64,000 nt of DNA from SIG607 sp045592625. Its GTDB lineage: Bacteria; Bacillota; Clostridia; Oscillospirales; Acutalibacteraceae. Positions 7,879 through 17,374 of this stretch are shown here, piece after piece (the stretch's first letter is position 1; every line of letters starts with the position of its first letter). The notes under the pieces are model-generated. The model was not told where the DNA came from. It ran no database searches and was given only the letters and a program-made list of their open reading frames with translations. Both the position numbers and the translations under genes were made by a program. The stretch spans positions 62,001-126,000 of the forward strand of contig JAZNVC010000004.1 in the NCBI GenBank assembly GCA_045592625.1. The letters are read 5' to 3'.

Positions 7879-8841
7879 ATGAGTATTAAATTCACAGTTT
7901 TCTCCGATTTGCATTATGACCCTTTGACAAATGTAGCAAGATTGCATCATGTTGAAGAAATTTTAGATAGTGCAAAAGCAAACGGCTCACAGCTTATTAT
8001 GCATTGCGGTGACCTTACACGAAATTGGACAAAGCACCCTGAACTTTTTGAGACCTTACTGAATAACAAATACGGCACAAAGGTTTATGGTACTTACGGC
8101 AACCACGATACAGAGTCGGTTGAAAACACCTTTGATTTCGTTACTCCCCGTCTTACAAACGATGAAAACGTTGTTTGGGGAACCCCTGACGGAAAGGTTG
8201 GAAACGGCGACGTTACATATTTTTATGTTGATAAGAGCGACTACAGATTTATTTTTATCGACACCAACCATTCTTACTTCCCAAAGGAAGATTTAATTAA
8301 ACACGCTCCTCCCGGAATGGGCGAAGCACCTGCCGAAAACGAACCCCGTCACGTACTTGGCGACCCTCAGCTCAAGTGGCTTAAAGCCACCCTCGATGAT
8401 GCTGCTGAAAAGGGTCTTCACTGTATAACCGCTTCCCATGCAGGTTTCGCAGGATTTAAGGAAGGCGGATGGGAGCATCCTACCCCCTCTTATGATATTG
8501 ACAAAGTAAGAGCAATGTTTAACGAAGTTAACGCTAAGCGTCCTCATACTGTTATTATGTCTATAAACGGACACTACCACACCGACCATGCGGCTGTAGC
8601 CGATAACATTGTATTTTTCTCGGTTAACTCATGCATTACAGGTTGGTGGGATTGTTGGCATTCAAGACCAAATCCTTATGGCATTCCTCTTTATGCATCC
8701 GTTACCATTACAGATGATTTTGAAATCATTATCAAAGGTAAAGAAGGCTGTTGGCTTAATGACCCGCCCGAAGATGAAGAACATTTAAAAACACTTGGCG
8801 TTCACACTTACATTTCCGACAATAATTTCAAATTAAAATAG
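7879..8841 (+). CDS. calcineurin-like metallophosphoesterase
   Basis: The 320-aa cytoplasmic protein has the full metal-binding set of the family: SDLHY near the N terminus, CGDLT, YGNHD, SHAGF and NGHYHTD (GHxH). No signal peptide is seen. The substrate is unknown. The ATG at 7879 follows GAGGTG; the GTG at 7870 is part of that SD. It is the first of two tandem paralogues: both share the LLNNK..VYG.GNH and DF.TPRL blocks, and only a short AT-rich link separates them, so they are probably co-transcribed. Confidence 0.85.
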   Translation: MSIKFTVFSDLHYDPLTNVARLHHVEEILDSAKANGSQLIMHCGDLTRNWTKHPELFETLLNNKYGTKVYGTYGNHDTESVENTFDFVTPRLTNDENVVWGTPDGKVGNGDVTYFYVDKSDYRFIFIDTNHSYFPKEDLIKHAPPGMGEAPAENEPRHVLGDPQLKWLKATLDDAAEKGLHCITASHAGFAGFKEGGWEHPTPSYDIDKVRAMFNEVNAKRPHTVIMSINGHYHTDHAAVADNIVFFSVNSCITGWWDCWHSRPNPYGIPLYASVTITDDFEIIIKGKEGCWLNDPPEDEEHLKTLGVHTYISDNNFKLK

Positions 8842-8850
8842 GTGATTAAT

Positions 8851-9858
8851 ATGATTAAATTTTTACTTTTTTCTGACTTCCACTACTCAAAAAAGAGATA
8901 CCCAATAACCGTAAACGACCTTGAAAAAATACTAAAACGGGGTCACGATGAAAACGTGGATTTCGTTTTGCAAGGCGGAGATTTTTGCGTTGACGCATTA
9001 GACTCTCCCGAAATATTTGAAGCATTGCTTAACAATAAATTCAACCTTCCCGTATATGGCGTTTGCGGAAATCACGAGTTAGAGATTTTAGGCAATACTA
9101 TGGATTTCATCACCCCACGTCTTTGCAACCGTGAAGTAAACAAGCCCTATCCCGATGCTTCCTATTGGTATTTTGATATTAATCAATTCCGTTTTATAGG
9201 ACTTGACACAAACTATTCTTACGATCCAGTTGCAAAAGTTTGGGAACACGTACAGTCCGGTAATACCATGGGTAAACCCGGCAATACAAATTTAGCTTGT
9301 ATGTGTCCTGAAGAATGGGATTGGTACATTAATCTTTTGGATGATGCTAAAGAAAAAGGATTAAAGGTAATCACCTTATCCCATCACGCATTAAGCGGTT
9401 GCTTTAATTTCAACTGCGGAAACGCACCCGAAATCAGAGAAATTTTACCCGATTACAAGCATACCGCTGTTATGTATATAAACGGCGACCTTCACGCTGA
9501 ATATTATGCAGTTATCCAAGATGTTGTTTTCTATTCTATGACAAGTTCAAGATACCTTGACAGTAACAGAGACCGCAAACTAGCATACCCTGAAGATGCA
9601 ACCTTTGAGTATTTTGATTATGATGAAAACGGAAAATTGCGTGGTTCTTACCAAAAGCCTTATTCCTCTTTAACTCAACCCTGGAATTACTATTGCGACG
9701 AGCCCATAAGTGCTATCGTTACAATTAATGACGACGGTATTGTTACAATTGACGGTTTCACTTCTAATTGGATGTACGGGATTACACCGGTTAACAACCA
9801 GCTTCAGCATCCCCATGAGCCTTATATTGTAAACAGAAAGTTTAAGCTTGATTTTTAA
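8851..9858 (+). CDS. calcineurin-like metallophosphoesterase, paralogue with altered GHxH
   Basis: The 335-aa protein resembles the preceding one (SDFHY, GGDFC, CGNHE, LSHHAL), which points to a tandem duplication. The last metal motif reads NGDLHAE where the neighbour has NGHYHTD, so the first His of GHxH is Asp. This could shift metal preference or activity. The ATG at 8851 has AGGTG upstream; the gap to the preceding stop is 9 nt. Substrate unknown. A strong terminator follows. Confidence 0.83.
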   Translation: MIKFLLFSDFHYSKKRYPITVNDLEKILKRGHDENVDFVLQGGDFCVDALDSPEIFEALLNNKFNLPVYGVCGNHELEILGNTMDFITPRLCNREVNKPYPDASYWYFDINQFRFIGLDTNYSYDPVAKVWEHVQSGNTMGKPGNTNLACMCPEEWDWYINLLDDAKEKGLKVITLSHHALSGCFNFNCGNAPEIREILPDYKHTAVMYINGDLHAEYYAVIQDVVFYSMTSSRYLDSNRDRKLAYPEDATFEYFDYDENGKLRGSYQKPYSSLTQPWNYYCDEPISAIVTINDDGIVTIDGFTSNWMYGITPVNNQLQHPHEPYIVNRKFKLDF

Positions 9859-9882
9859 TCAAAAAAACACCTGTAAATTTTT

Positions 9883-9926
9883 ATATGCACCGCAAAAGTC
9901 AAATGCTTTTGTAGGTGCATATTTTT
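9883..9926 (+). terminator. intrinsic terminator after the metallophosphoesterase pair
   Basis: ATATGCACC (9883-9891) with GGTGCATAT (9914-9922), extended inside by GCAAAAG/CTTTTGT, followed by TTTTT. A long, near-perfect stem. Confidence 0.88.
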
Positions 9927-9950
9927 ATAGGTAAAACAAGTTAATTCTAA

Positions 9951-9988
9951 TAAAAATAATGAGTTCGGTGCAATACCGAACCCATTAT
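9951..9988. terminator. terminator of the PHP phosphatase gene
   Basis: ATAATG.GTTCGGT (9956-9969) pairs with ACCGAAC.CATTAT (9975-9988) with one mismatch. On the - strand it is followed by TTTTTA. The + side also has T's, so it may work both ways. Confidence 0.85.
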
Positions 9989-9994
9989 ATATTT

Positions 9995-10768
9995 TTATTT
10001 AAGTCCTTTAATTTCAACTTTGTCTATAAGATTCAAATTATATTTTTTAACAAGTGCCTGAGCCTTTATAATCGATTTATCGTCGTATGCTCTCTCAGGG
10101 TTGTGGGCATCAAATCCAAAAATCATTTTACAGCCTACCTGCCCTGCTACCTTTAAAAATTTTTCGTTTGGATAATTACGGTTATCGAAAACACCAAGCA
10201 TATTAAGTTCCAGCGGTACATCCAGTTCCTTTGCCGCTCTGCAGAGTCGCTGTGCCTCTTTAACATAAAGTTCATCATCACCGTCAAAACGGAACATATC
10301 GGGATGGGCAACGTATAAGTATTTGCCTGTTTTCATTCCTTCAATAAGCAAATCTGTATATTTAATCAATTCTTCATCACTATGCCCCGGGTGGTTTGAA
10401 TGGATACTTCCGTCCCATTCACTTCCTGCATAGTGTTCGCCAAGAATTATATACTGCGCACCCAGTTCTTTAACATAACGGTACATTTCATCAAAATATT
10501 CAGGATAATATTCCATTTCAAAGCCAATATAAATTTCAATTTTATCCTTATATTTTTCTCTTAGTTTCCTAAGGCTTTCTATATATTCTTTGGCTTCCTC
10601 AGGTTGAACACGCCACCAAGCATGATAGCCTTCCACACAGTTAATTGGGGCGTGGTCCGAAAAGCCCATTATTTTAATGCCGCCTTCTATAGCACGTTTT
10701 ATATATTCTTCATCGCTGCCCTTTGCATGACCACAGCGAAAAGTATGGGTATGGTAATTCGCAATCAT
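9995..10768 (-). CDS. PHP-domain phosphatase (histidinol-phosphatase-like)
   Basis: The 257-aa protein has the PHP metal-site motifs: NYHTHTFRCGHA at the N terminus, GFSDHAPI, FEMEYYPE, GEHY, AHPD and FGFDAHNPE. It matches the HisJ/HisK-type histidinol-phosphatase family. No his genes are nearby, so it may act on another phosphate ester. The ATG at 10768 is chosen over a GTG at 10807, which falls within the promoter -35/-10 region; AAGGGG precedes the ATG. It is divergent from ymdB. Confidence 0.8.
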   Translation of the reverse strand: MIANYHTHTFRCGHAKGSDEEYIKRAIEGGIKIMGFSDHAPINCVEGYHAWWRVQPEEAKEYIESLRKLREKYKDKIEIYIGFEMEYYPEYFDEMYRYVKELGAQYIILGEHYAGSEWDGSIHSNHPGHSDEELIKYTDLLIEGMKTGKYLYVAHPDMFRFDGDDELYVKEAQRLCRAAKELDVPLELNMLGVFDNRNYPNEKFLKVAGQVGCKMIFGFDAHNPERAYDDKSIIKAQALVKKYNLNLIDKVEIKGLK

Positions 10769-10798
10769 TTTATAATTCCCCTTAAATAAGTTAATTAT

Positions 10799-10827
10799 AC
10801 TATACACTTAGATTTAGTCTTTGTCAA
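10799..10827 (-). promoter_or_regulatory. promoter of the PHP phosphatase gene
   Basis: On the - strand, TTGACA (10822-10827), a 17-bp spacer and TATAGT (10799-10804). Divergent from the ymdB promoter, with 17 bp between the two -35 boxes. Confidence 0.8.
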
Positions 10828-10844
10828 CCGACGTGGGCTTTTAA

Positions 10845-10873
10845 TTGACTTTTTCCCCTTTTTATAGTATTAT
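10845..10873 (+). promoter_or_regulatory. promoter of ymdB and following genes
   Basis: TTGACT (10845-10850), a 17-bp spacer and TATTAT (10868-10873). It probably drives the long + strand operon that begins with ymdB. Confidence 0.78.
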
Positions 10874-10911
10874 AATTGTGTATGTACTCATACATAGAAA
10901 GAATGTTAAAA

Positions 10912-11697
10912 ATGAAAATACTTGCTATTGGAGATGTTTGCGGTAAAAGCGGTTGCGATACCGTAAGACGAATTCTCCCCGACCTGAAAAAGCAATACTC
11001 CATTAATTTTGTGGTTATAAACGGTGAAAACTCCGCCGACGGAAATGGTATAACACCCTCTAGTGCACAAGCTCTTTTTGCTTATGGTGCTGACGTTATT
11101 ACAGGCGGCAATCATTCCTTTAAACGAAAAGAAATATGTTCATTGATGGAAGAAAACCGATTTCTTTTACGTCCCGACAATTTGCCCAACGACCTTTCAG
11201 GCAGCGGATATTGTTTGGTTGACTGCGGTTACGCAAGGGTGGCGGTCATAAATCTTTCGGGAACTATATATCTTGAAGGCCTTAACCCTTCATCCCCTTT
11301 TTCAAAAGCAGATGAACTTATAAACCATGCAAAAGAGGACGGTGCCGATATTATTTTAGTTGATTTCCACGCCGAAGCCACAAGCGAGAAACGTGCATTA
11401 GGTCTTTATCTTGACGGCAAGGTTTCTGCCTTTTTCGGCACTCACACCCACGTGCAAACCAACGATGCTCAGATTTTGCCCCTTGGTACAGGCTACATTA
11501 CCGACCTTGGTATGACAGGACCTATTGACAGCGTTTTAGGGGTTAAAAGCTCTATTATTATTTCCCGTCTCAAAGATAAAAACACCTCGGAAAAGTTTGT
11601 TTTGGCTGACGGTAAATGTATGCTGAACGGCTGTATTTTTGATATTGATAAAAATACGGGAAAAACAACTAGTACTACCCTTATAAATATTTCTTAA
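10912..11697 (+). CDS. ymdB: YmdB-family metallophosphoesterase (cyclic-nucleotide phosphodiesterase)
   Basis: The 261-aa protein belongs to the TIGR00282/YmdB family. Motifs are ILAIGDVCGKSG at the N terminus, NGENSADGNG, GGNHSF, DFHAEATSEK and GTHTHVQTND. Studied homologues hydrolyse 2',3'-cyclic nucleotides and affect RNA turnover and biofilm choice in Bacillus. The start at 10912 aligns with the family N terminus; upstream in-frame ATGs at 10903 or earlier add unconserved residues. It is followed after 13 nt by the lipoprotein gene. Confidence 0.88.
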   Translation: MKILAIGDVCGKSGCDTVRRILPDLKKQYSINFVVINGENSADGNGITPSSAQALFAYGADVITGGNHSFKRKEICSLMEENRFLLRPDNLPNDLSGSGYCLVDCGYARVAVINLSGTIYLEGLNPSSPFSKADELINHAKEDGADIILVDFHAEATSEKRALGLYLDGKVSAFFGTHTHVQTNDAQILPLGTGYITDLGMTGPIDSVLGVKSSIIISRLKDKNTSEKFVLADGKCMLNGCIFDIDKNTGKTTSTTLINIS

Positions 11698-11710
11698 AGG
11701 AGAAAACCTT

Positions 11711-13288
11711 TTGAAAATTAAAAAAGTTATAGTATTGCTCCTTGTTTTATGCTTACTGTTTTTAAACGGATGCAATAAAAACAGTTCTTCGGGAGCAAAC
11801 GACGGAAATCTGACAGGTTTAAAAACAGAGTCTGCTAATCTTCTTTACTGTGCAAACGACACCTTTAACCCGTATACCCTTACCACAAAGGTTAATATGG
11901 AGCTTTGCCAGTTGCTTTATGAGCCTCTGATTACCCTTTCAAATAATTTTGAACCCATTTACGCCCTTGCCGAAAGTGTTGAGCAAAACGGTAAAATTTG
12001 GACGGCAACCCTTAAAAGTGCTAAATTTTCCGACGGCTCCTTAGTTTCTGCCGACGACGTTATATATTCCTTTAATCTTGCGAAAAAATGTGACCTTTAT
12101 TCTTCATCACTTACCCACGTTAATTCTGTCGCTAAAGACGGTGCAAATATTGTTTTTACACTTTCTTACAACGACCCGTTTTTCGTAAATCTTTTAACCT
12201 TTCCCATTATAAAGGCCGAAAGTGATAAGATTACCGACGCTGATTCGGTACTTTTTCCGCCTATCGGTGCAGGACCATACGTTTTAAATCAGGAGAAAAC
12301 CAAATTGGGTCTTAACCCAAACTATTACTCTGTTCCTGCACGTTTCTCAACCATTAATCTTATAAATGCACCCGACAGAGAATCCGTCGGACACTACGTT
12401 GAGGTGGGTGCTACCGATTTTTATTATGCTGATATAATGGACAGCACTATTTTCCGTATGGACGGCAAAAAAATAACGGTTAATCAGAACAGACTTGTTT
12501 ATATTGGCATGAATATGAGAATGTCTGTCTTCAAAGAACCAAAAATCCGTTATTGCATTTCTGCGGCTATTGACCGAGAAAAAATTTCAAAAAACGCATA
12601 TTATTCCAATGCATTGCCTGCAACAAGCCCTCTTAACCCCGCTTTTTTGGGTGAAAATAACTATAAAACCCTCGAAACTTCGGCTAATACGAAAATTGCT
12701 ATTGAGAATTTGGAACAAATCGGTTATAATATATTAGATAACTCAGGTTTTAGAAGCAACCATTCAGGAAGAACGTTGGAGTTTTCATTGCTTATTAATG
12801 CTGATAACGTTTATCAGCAGGAAGCCGCAAAGATAATTGTATCAAATTTAAGAGAGGTCGGCATTCTAGTGACCGTTCGCGCCTTAGATTACGATAATTA
12901 TCTTTCAGCATTAAATTCCGGTGCATTTCAGTTATATCTCGCCGAAGTTAAAATTAATAACAACTTCGACCTTAGCGAACTTATAGTACCGGGCGGAAAA
13001 TGCGCATACGGTATTGCGGGTAAAGCTCAGATTGATGACCCAAATGATAATCAAACCGAAGAAGTGGAAGAAAACACCACTGTCATAAACAACGATTTGA
13101 CCGACCTTGTTCGAAGATACGAAAACGGCACGGTTACCATTTCTCAGCTTGTTTCGGCAGTAAGTTCGCAAATGCCTTTCATTCCTGTATGTTATCGTTC
13201 GGGAATTCTGTTTTACAACAGCAAAATTGAAGGAATAAATACCGCTTCATCGGTTGATTTGTTTATGTCCTTTAAAAATTATCCTTAA
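11711..13288 (+). CDS. oligopeptide-type ABC transporter substrate-binding lipoprotein
   Basis: The 525-aa protein is in the SBP_bac_5 (peptide/nickel-binding) family. It has a lipoprotein signal MKIKKVIVLLLVLCLLFLNG with Cys21 as the lipidated residue, then a Ser/Gly linker and family blocks such as NMELCQLLYEPL, AKFSDGSLVSADDVIYSF and the C-terminal MPFIPVCYRSG. The start is TTG at 11711 with AAAGGAG 8 nt upstream. No permease or ATPase genes are adjacent, so it is an orphan binding protein lying between ymdB and the yloU-yloV pair. The ligand is unknown. Confidence 0.85.
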   Translation: MKIKKVIVLLLVLCLLFLNGCNKNSSSGANDGNLTGLKTESANLLYCANDTFNPYTLTTKVNMELCQLLYEPLITLSNNFEPIYALAESVEQNGKIWTATLKSAKFSDGSLVSADDVIYSFNLAKKCDLYSSSLTHVNSVAKDGANIVFTLSYNDPFFVNLLTFPIIKAESDKITDADSVLFPPIGAGPYVLNQEKTKLGLNPNYYSVPARFSTINLINAPDRESVGHYVEVGATDFYYADIMDSTIFRMDGKKITVNQNRLVYIGMNMRMSVFKEPKIRYCISAAIDREKISKNAYYSNALPATSPLNPAFLGENNYKTLETSANTKIAIENLEQIGYNILDNSGFRSNHSGRTLEFSLLINADNVYQQEAAKIIVSNLREVGILVTVRALDYDNYLSALNSGAFQLYLAEVKINNNFDLSELIVPGGKCAYGIAGKAQIDDPNDNQTEEVEENTTVINNDLTDLVRRYENGTVTISQLVSAVSSQMPFIPVCYRSGILFYNSKIEGINTASSVDLFMSFKNYP

Positions 13289-13309
13289 CTAATTTTAGGA
13301 GGTTACACT

Positions 13310-13660
13310 ATGATTTCTTACGAAACTATGACCGGCACCGTTTCCCTTTCCAAAGAATATCTTTCAAAGCTTATTGGTCAGGCAGTAACATCTTGTTTCG
13401 GTGTAGCAGGTATGATGCCCAACGGCAGAAAGCAGCGTTTATTCGGTCTGATTTCCAAAAAGGAAAGAATCGAAAAAGGCGTTACCGTAACAGGTAACAT
13501 CGATCATATAAATGTTGTTATCCATATTGTAGTAACATACGGAATGAACATTAATGCAATAGCAAAAAGCATTGTTCATAAGGTAAAATACGTTGTTGCC
13601 GAAACCACCGGCATACAGGTAAAAAAAGTAACTGTCAAGGTTGACGGTATCAAAGAGTAA
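13310..13660 (+). CDS. yloU: Asp23/Gls24 family protein (YloU-like)
   Basis: The 116-aa single-domain protein of the alkaline-shock Asp23 family shows the typical N terminus (GTVSLSKEYLSKLIGQAVTS) and the IDHINVVIHIVVTYGMN strand region. Homologues are cytoplasmic or membrane-associated stress proteins; the exact role is unclear. AGGAGG lies upstream of the ATG. It is paired with a DAK2/YloV gene 14 nt downstream and then recG, a conserved Firmicutes order. Confidence 0.88.
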   Translation: MISYETMTGTVSLSKEYLSKLIGQAVTSCFGVAGMMPNGRKQRLFGLISKKERIEKGVTVTGNIDHINVVIHIVVTYGMNINAIAKSIVHKVKYVVAETTGIQVKKVTVKVDGIKE

Positions 13661-13674
13661 TTGAGGTGTTCTTA

Positions 13675-15348
13675 TTGTATAACGGAAACATTTTAAGAGA
13701 TGCAATTATCTCTGCCGCCAACAATATTTCTAACAAACAGAAACAGGTTGACGATTTAAACGTTTTCCCGGTGCCTGATGGCGACACCGGTACTAATATG
13801 TCTATGACTCTTTCCAATGCCGCCCGTGAGCTTTCACGTCTTGAGGGCGAAAGTGCAGGAAAGATAGCAAGTATTACCGCTTCCGCTTTACTTCGCGGTG
13901 CCAGAGGTAACTCGGGTGTTATTACTTCCCTTTTATTCCGTGGATTTGCAAATGGCTTTAAAGGATATGAAAATATAGAACCCGAAAACCTAAAAAATGC
14001 TTTCAAGCTGGGTGTTGAAGCAGCATATAAGGCTGTTATGAAACCAACCGAAGGTACTATTCTTACAGTAGCAAGGGTTGCAAGTGAATATGCCGAAAAA
14101 GCATATAAAAAGGGTCTTGATACCCTTGGTGTTTTCGAAGCAGCTCTTGAAGGAGCTAAAAAGGCTCTTGCCGAAACCCCCGAAATGCTCCCCGTTCTTA
14201 AAAAAGCCGGTGTTGTTGACGCAGGCGGTATGGGTTTTGTGGTTATTTTAGAGGGTATGCACTCTGTATTTAAAGACCGAGTAATTATTGCTCCCGCCCA
14301 CGCAGCAGTGCAAACAGAAGAAGAAACTTCCGAAAGAAATGCAGCAGGTGAATTTGAAGGAGAAATCACCTTTACCTACTGTACCGAATTTATAGTAAAC
14401 CGTGACAGCGAAGTAGAAAAAGAACCCAGTGAGCTTAGAAGTTATCTCGAAACAATAGGCGACTGTGTCGTTGTGGTTGATGATGATGAAATTATTAAGG
14501 TTCACGTTCATACCGACCATCCGGGCAATGCTATTGAAAACGCATTAACCTTCGGTCAGCTTGTTCATCTAAAGATAGAAAATATGCGTGACCAGCACGA
14601 AAAGGCTAAGCACGATAGTGCTAATGCCTCTAAGAAACCTGCTCAAAACAGCACTCGCACCGAAACCTTTACTCCTGCAAAAAAGGAAAAGCCTGTCGGT
14701 TTTGTTTCGGTATGTGCAGGTGACGGACTTGAAGAACTCTTTAAAGATTTAGGCGTAGATACATTGGTAAGCGGCGGACAGACCATGAACCCCAGTACCG
14801 ATAATATTCTTCGTGCTATTGAATCTACCCCTGCCGAAACTGTATTTGTTCTTCCTAACAACAAAAACATTATTATGGCAGCAGAACAGGCAATCCCCTT
14901 AAGCACCCGTAAGGTTATTGTTATTCACTCCCGTACCATTCCTCAGGGAATTTCCGCTATGTTGGCTTACGACCCTGAAGAAAGCGATGACAAAAACGCT
15001 ATTGCTATGGCAGAGGCTTGTGAAAGAATTGCTACAGGACAGATAACCTTTGCGGCACGCGATTCTGACTTCGACGGTCATAAAATTAAGAAGGGCGAAC
15101 TTCTTTGTATGAACAACGGGAAAATCGCCTTTACCGAAACTGACCTTGATAAAGCAGTTGCCCGTCTTGTTAAGGTAATGCTTAAGCGTGACAGCGAGTT
15201 TCTTACCGTTATTTACGGTGCAGACGTAAGCGATACTCAGGCAAGAAGGATTGAATCTGACCTTAACGCAAAATTCGGTGATAAGGTGGAAATCACCGTA
15301 ATCAGAGGCGGTCAGCCCATTTATTATTTCTTCCTTTCGGTAGAATAA
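13675..15348 (+). CDS. yloV: DAK2 domain protein (YloV/FakA-like kinase)
   Basis: The protein of about 557 aa has an N-terminal DhaL/DAK2 nucleotide-binding domain with the Asp-rich motif PVPDGDTGTNMSMTL and ALLRGARGNSGVI. A middle domain and a C-terminal DegV-like domain (GFVSVCAGDGLEELF.., VLPNNKNIIMAAEQA) follow. FakA homologues phosphorylate fatty acids bound to FakB; no FakB/DegV gene is in the window. I place the start at TTG 13675, with GAGGTG upstream; the in-frame GTG at 13666 lies inside that SD. It is followed by recG after one nucleotide. Confidence 0.86.
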   Translation: MYNGNILRDAIISAANNISNKQKQVDDLNVFPVPDGDTGTNMSMTLSNAARELSRLEGESAGKIASITASALLRGARGNSGVITSLLFRGFANGFKGYENIEPENLKNAFKLGVEAAYKAVMKPTEGTILTVARVASEYAEKAYKKGLDTLGVFEAALEGAKKALAETPEMLPVLKKAGVVDAGGMGFVVILEGMHSVFKDRVIIAPAHAAVQTEEETSERNAAGEFEGEITFTYCTEFIVNRDSEVEKEPSELRSYLETIGDCVVVVDDDEIIKVHVHTDHPGNAIENALTFGQLVHLKIENMRDQHEKAKHDSANASKKPAQNSTRTETFTPAKKEKPVGFVSVCAGDGLEELFKDLGVDTLVSGGQTMNPSTDNILRAIESTPAETVFVLPNNKNIIMAAEQAIPLSTRKVIVIHSRTIPQGISAMLAYDPEESDDKNAIAMAEACERIATGQITFAARDSDFDGHKIKKGELLCMNNGKIAFTETDLDKAVARLVKVMLKRDSEFLTVIYGADVSDTQARRIESDLNAKFGDKVEITVIRGGQPIYYFFLSVE

Positions 15349-15349
15349 T

Positions 15350-17365
15350 ATGGAAACTAAAGAAACAAGAAGTATTTTAAGTATAAGGGGTATCGGCGAA
15401 AAACGTGCCGACTTACTGCGTAAGTTGGGCATTGACTCTGTCGATGCCCTTTTGCGTTACTATCCGAGAAGCTATAATGATTACACTCATATGACGGCTA
15501 TTGAAAATCTTATTCCCGACTTAAATTTCACAGTACGGGGAAAAATAGACTCGGCAGTTGTTACCGAACCTCTTTACCGACAACCCATTTCACGTTCCAC
15601 CTTTTATATAAGCGATGATACGGGAAGGTTAAAAATTATTCTCTTTCATAAAAAAGAAATGCCTTTTTATCTTAAAAAGAACACTTTTTATGCCTTTTCA
15701 GGTAAAGTCACAGGAAATCTTTTTGATTTAACTCTTTCTTCACCTACCGTAATATTTGAAAACGAACCTAAAATTCAGGCTGTTTATCCCCTGAAAAGCG
15801 GTATTACGGGAAGCGTTATAAAAAACTGTGTTAAAGCCGCCTTGCCTATGGGCGTAGGCATTGACCCTATTCCACAAAACATACTAAAAAAATACGGTCT
15901 TTGCAATCTTGATTTTGCCATTAAAAACATCCACTTTCCTTTAAGCGATTCAGCCCTGAATGCCGCAAAAAAACGTCTTGTTTTTGAAGAACTTTTTACC
16001 CTTCAAACTGCATATTCATTTTTAAAAAGTGCCAACAAAAACAAAAAGGGCATTAAAATAGAAAAAGATTACACCGACGATTTTTTTGCACTTCTGCCCT
16101 TTTCTCCCACCAATGCACAGATAAGGGTTGCAAAGGAATGTATTGCAGATATGCAAAACGGTTCTGCCCTTAACAGACTTATACAAGGTGACGTCGGCAG
16201 CGGAAAAACCGCTGTTGCCGCAGCACTTTGTTATACCGTTGCAAAGAACGGATTTCAGGCAGCAATTATGGCACCTACAGAAATACTTGCCGAGCAGCAT
16301 TTTGCTTCTTTTAACAAGTTTTTCTCAAATACAGGCATAAAAGCTGGACTTTTTACAGGTTCGTTAAATACTTCACAGCGAAAGAAGTTAAAGGAGCAGC
16401 TTATAAAGGGCGAAATCAACGTTGCAGTAGGTACTCACGCACTTATAAGCGATTGGGTTGATTTTAAAAATTTAGTCCTGGTTATAACCGATGAACAACA
16501 CCGCTTTGGCGTGGCTCAACGTGCAAAGTTATCAAATAAAGGCAAATTTACCCACCGACTTGTTATGTCTGCAACCCCTATTCCCAGAACTCTTGGGCTT
16601 ATTATTTACGGCGACCTTGATTTAAGCATAATTGATGAATATCCTAAAAATCATCAGGTTATTGATTCTTACAGTGTTTCAGAAGAACTACGGGCGAGGG
16701 TTTATAATTTTATAAAGAAAAATATTGCCGACGGCAGACAAGCATATATCGTCTGCCCTGCCATAGAAGAAAATGATACCGATATGGCTTCTGCAGATAA
16801 GCTCTTTGAAAGCCTTACCAAAAATGAATTTAAGGATTATAGCGTAGGACTTCTTCACGGAAAAATGAAGGCAAACGAAAAAGATAAGATTATGTCCGAC
16901 TTTAAGGAAGGCAAAATAAATCTTCTTGTATGCACTACAGTAATTGAAGTGGGAATTGACGTACCCAATGCTACTGTTATGGTTATTGAGAATGCCGAGC
17001 GTTTCGGACTCAGTCAGCTTCATCAGCTTCGAGGAAGAATCGGCAGAGGTAAATTCAAGTCTACCTGCATTTTTATATCAAATTCCAACAACAACTCCCG
17101 ACTTAAAATAATGTGTTCTACCTCTGACGGCTTTAAAATTGCCGACGAAGATTTAAAGCTTCGCGGTCCAGGGGATTTTATGGGTCACCGCCAGCACGGA
17201 CTTCCCGAACTAAAAATTGCCGATTTGAACAATGATATGGACCTGCTTCGCATTTCTTCTATAGCGGCACAATCGGTAATAAAAGAAGACCCCGACTTAA
17301 GTTCACCGTTACACAAAGCTCTAAAAGAAGAAGTAGACAGATTACTTAAAATCAGTGAAAATTGA
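15350..17365 (+). CDS. recG: ATP-dependent DNA helicase RecG
   Basis: The 671-aa protein has the normal RecG length. An N-terminal wedge/OB domain (about residues 1-160) is followed by superfamily 2 helicase domains: Walker A GDVGSGKT at 280-287, ITDEQHRFG (DEQH box), SATPIPRT (motif III), and QLHQLRGRIGRG (motif VI). The C terminus carries the RecG-typical DLKLRGPGDFMGHRQHG. It remodels stalled forks and branched DNA in the cytoplasm. The start ATG at 15350 comes two nucleotides after the yloV stop, so translational coupling is likely. Confidence 0.95.
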   Translation: METKETRSILSIRGIGEKRADLLRKLGIDSVDALLRYYPRSYNDYTHMTAIENLIPDLNFTVRGKIDSAVVTEPLYRQPISRSTFYISDDTGRLKIILFHKKEMPFYLKKNTFYAFSGKVTGNLFDLTLSSPTVIFENEPKIQAVYPLKSGITGSVIKNCVKAALPMGVGIDPIPQNILKKYGLCNLDFAIKNIHFPLSDSALNAAKKRLVFEELFTLQTAYSFLKSANKNKKGIKIEKDYTDDFFALLPFSPTNAQIRVAKECIADMQNGSALNRLIQGDVGSGKTAVAAALCYTVAKNGFQAAIMAPTEILAEQHFASFNKFFSNTGIKAGLFTGSLNTSQRKKLKEQLIKGEINVAVGTHALISDWVDFKNLVLVITDEQHRFGVAQRAKLSNKGKFTHRLVMSATPIPRTLGLIIYGDLDLSIIDEYPKNHQVIDSYSVSEELRARVYNFIKKNIADGRQAYIVCPAIEENDTDMASADKLFESLTKNEFKDYSVGLLHGKMKANEKDKIMSDFKEGKINLLVCTTVIEVGIDVPNATVMVIENAERFGLSQLHQLRGRIGRGKFKSTCIFISNSNNNSRLKIMCSTSDGFKIADEDLKLRGPGDFMGHRQHGLPELKIADLNNDMDLLRISSIAAQSVIKEDPDLSSPLHKALKEEVDRLLKISEN

Positions 17366-17374
17366 GGATTAAAT

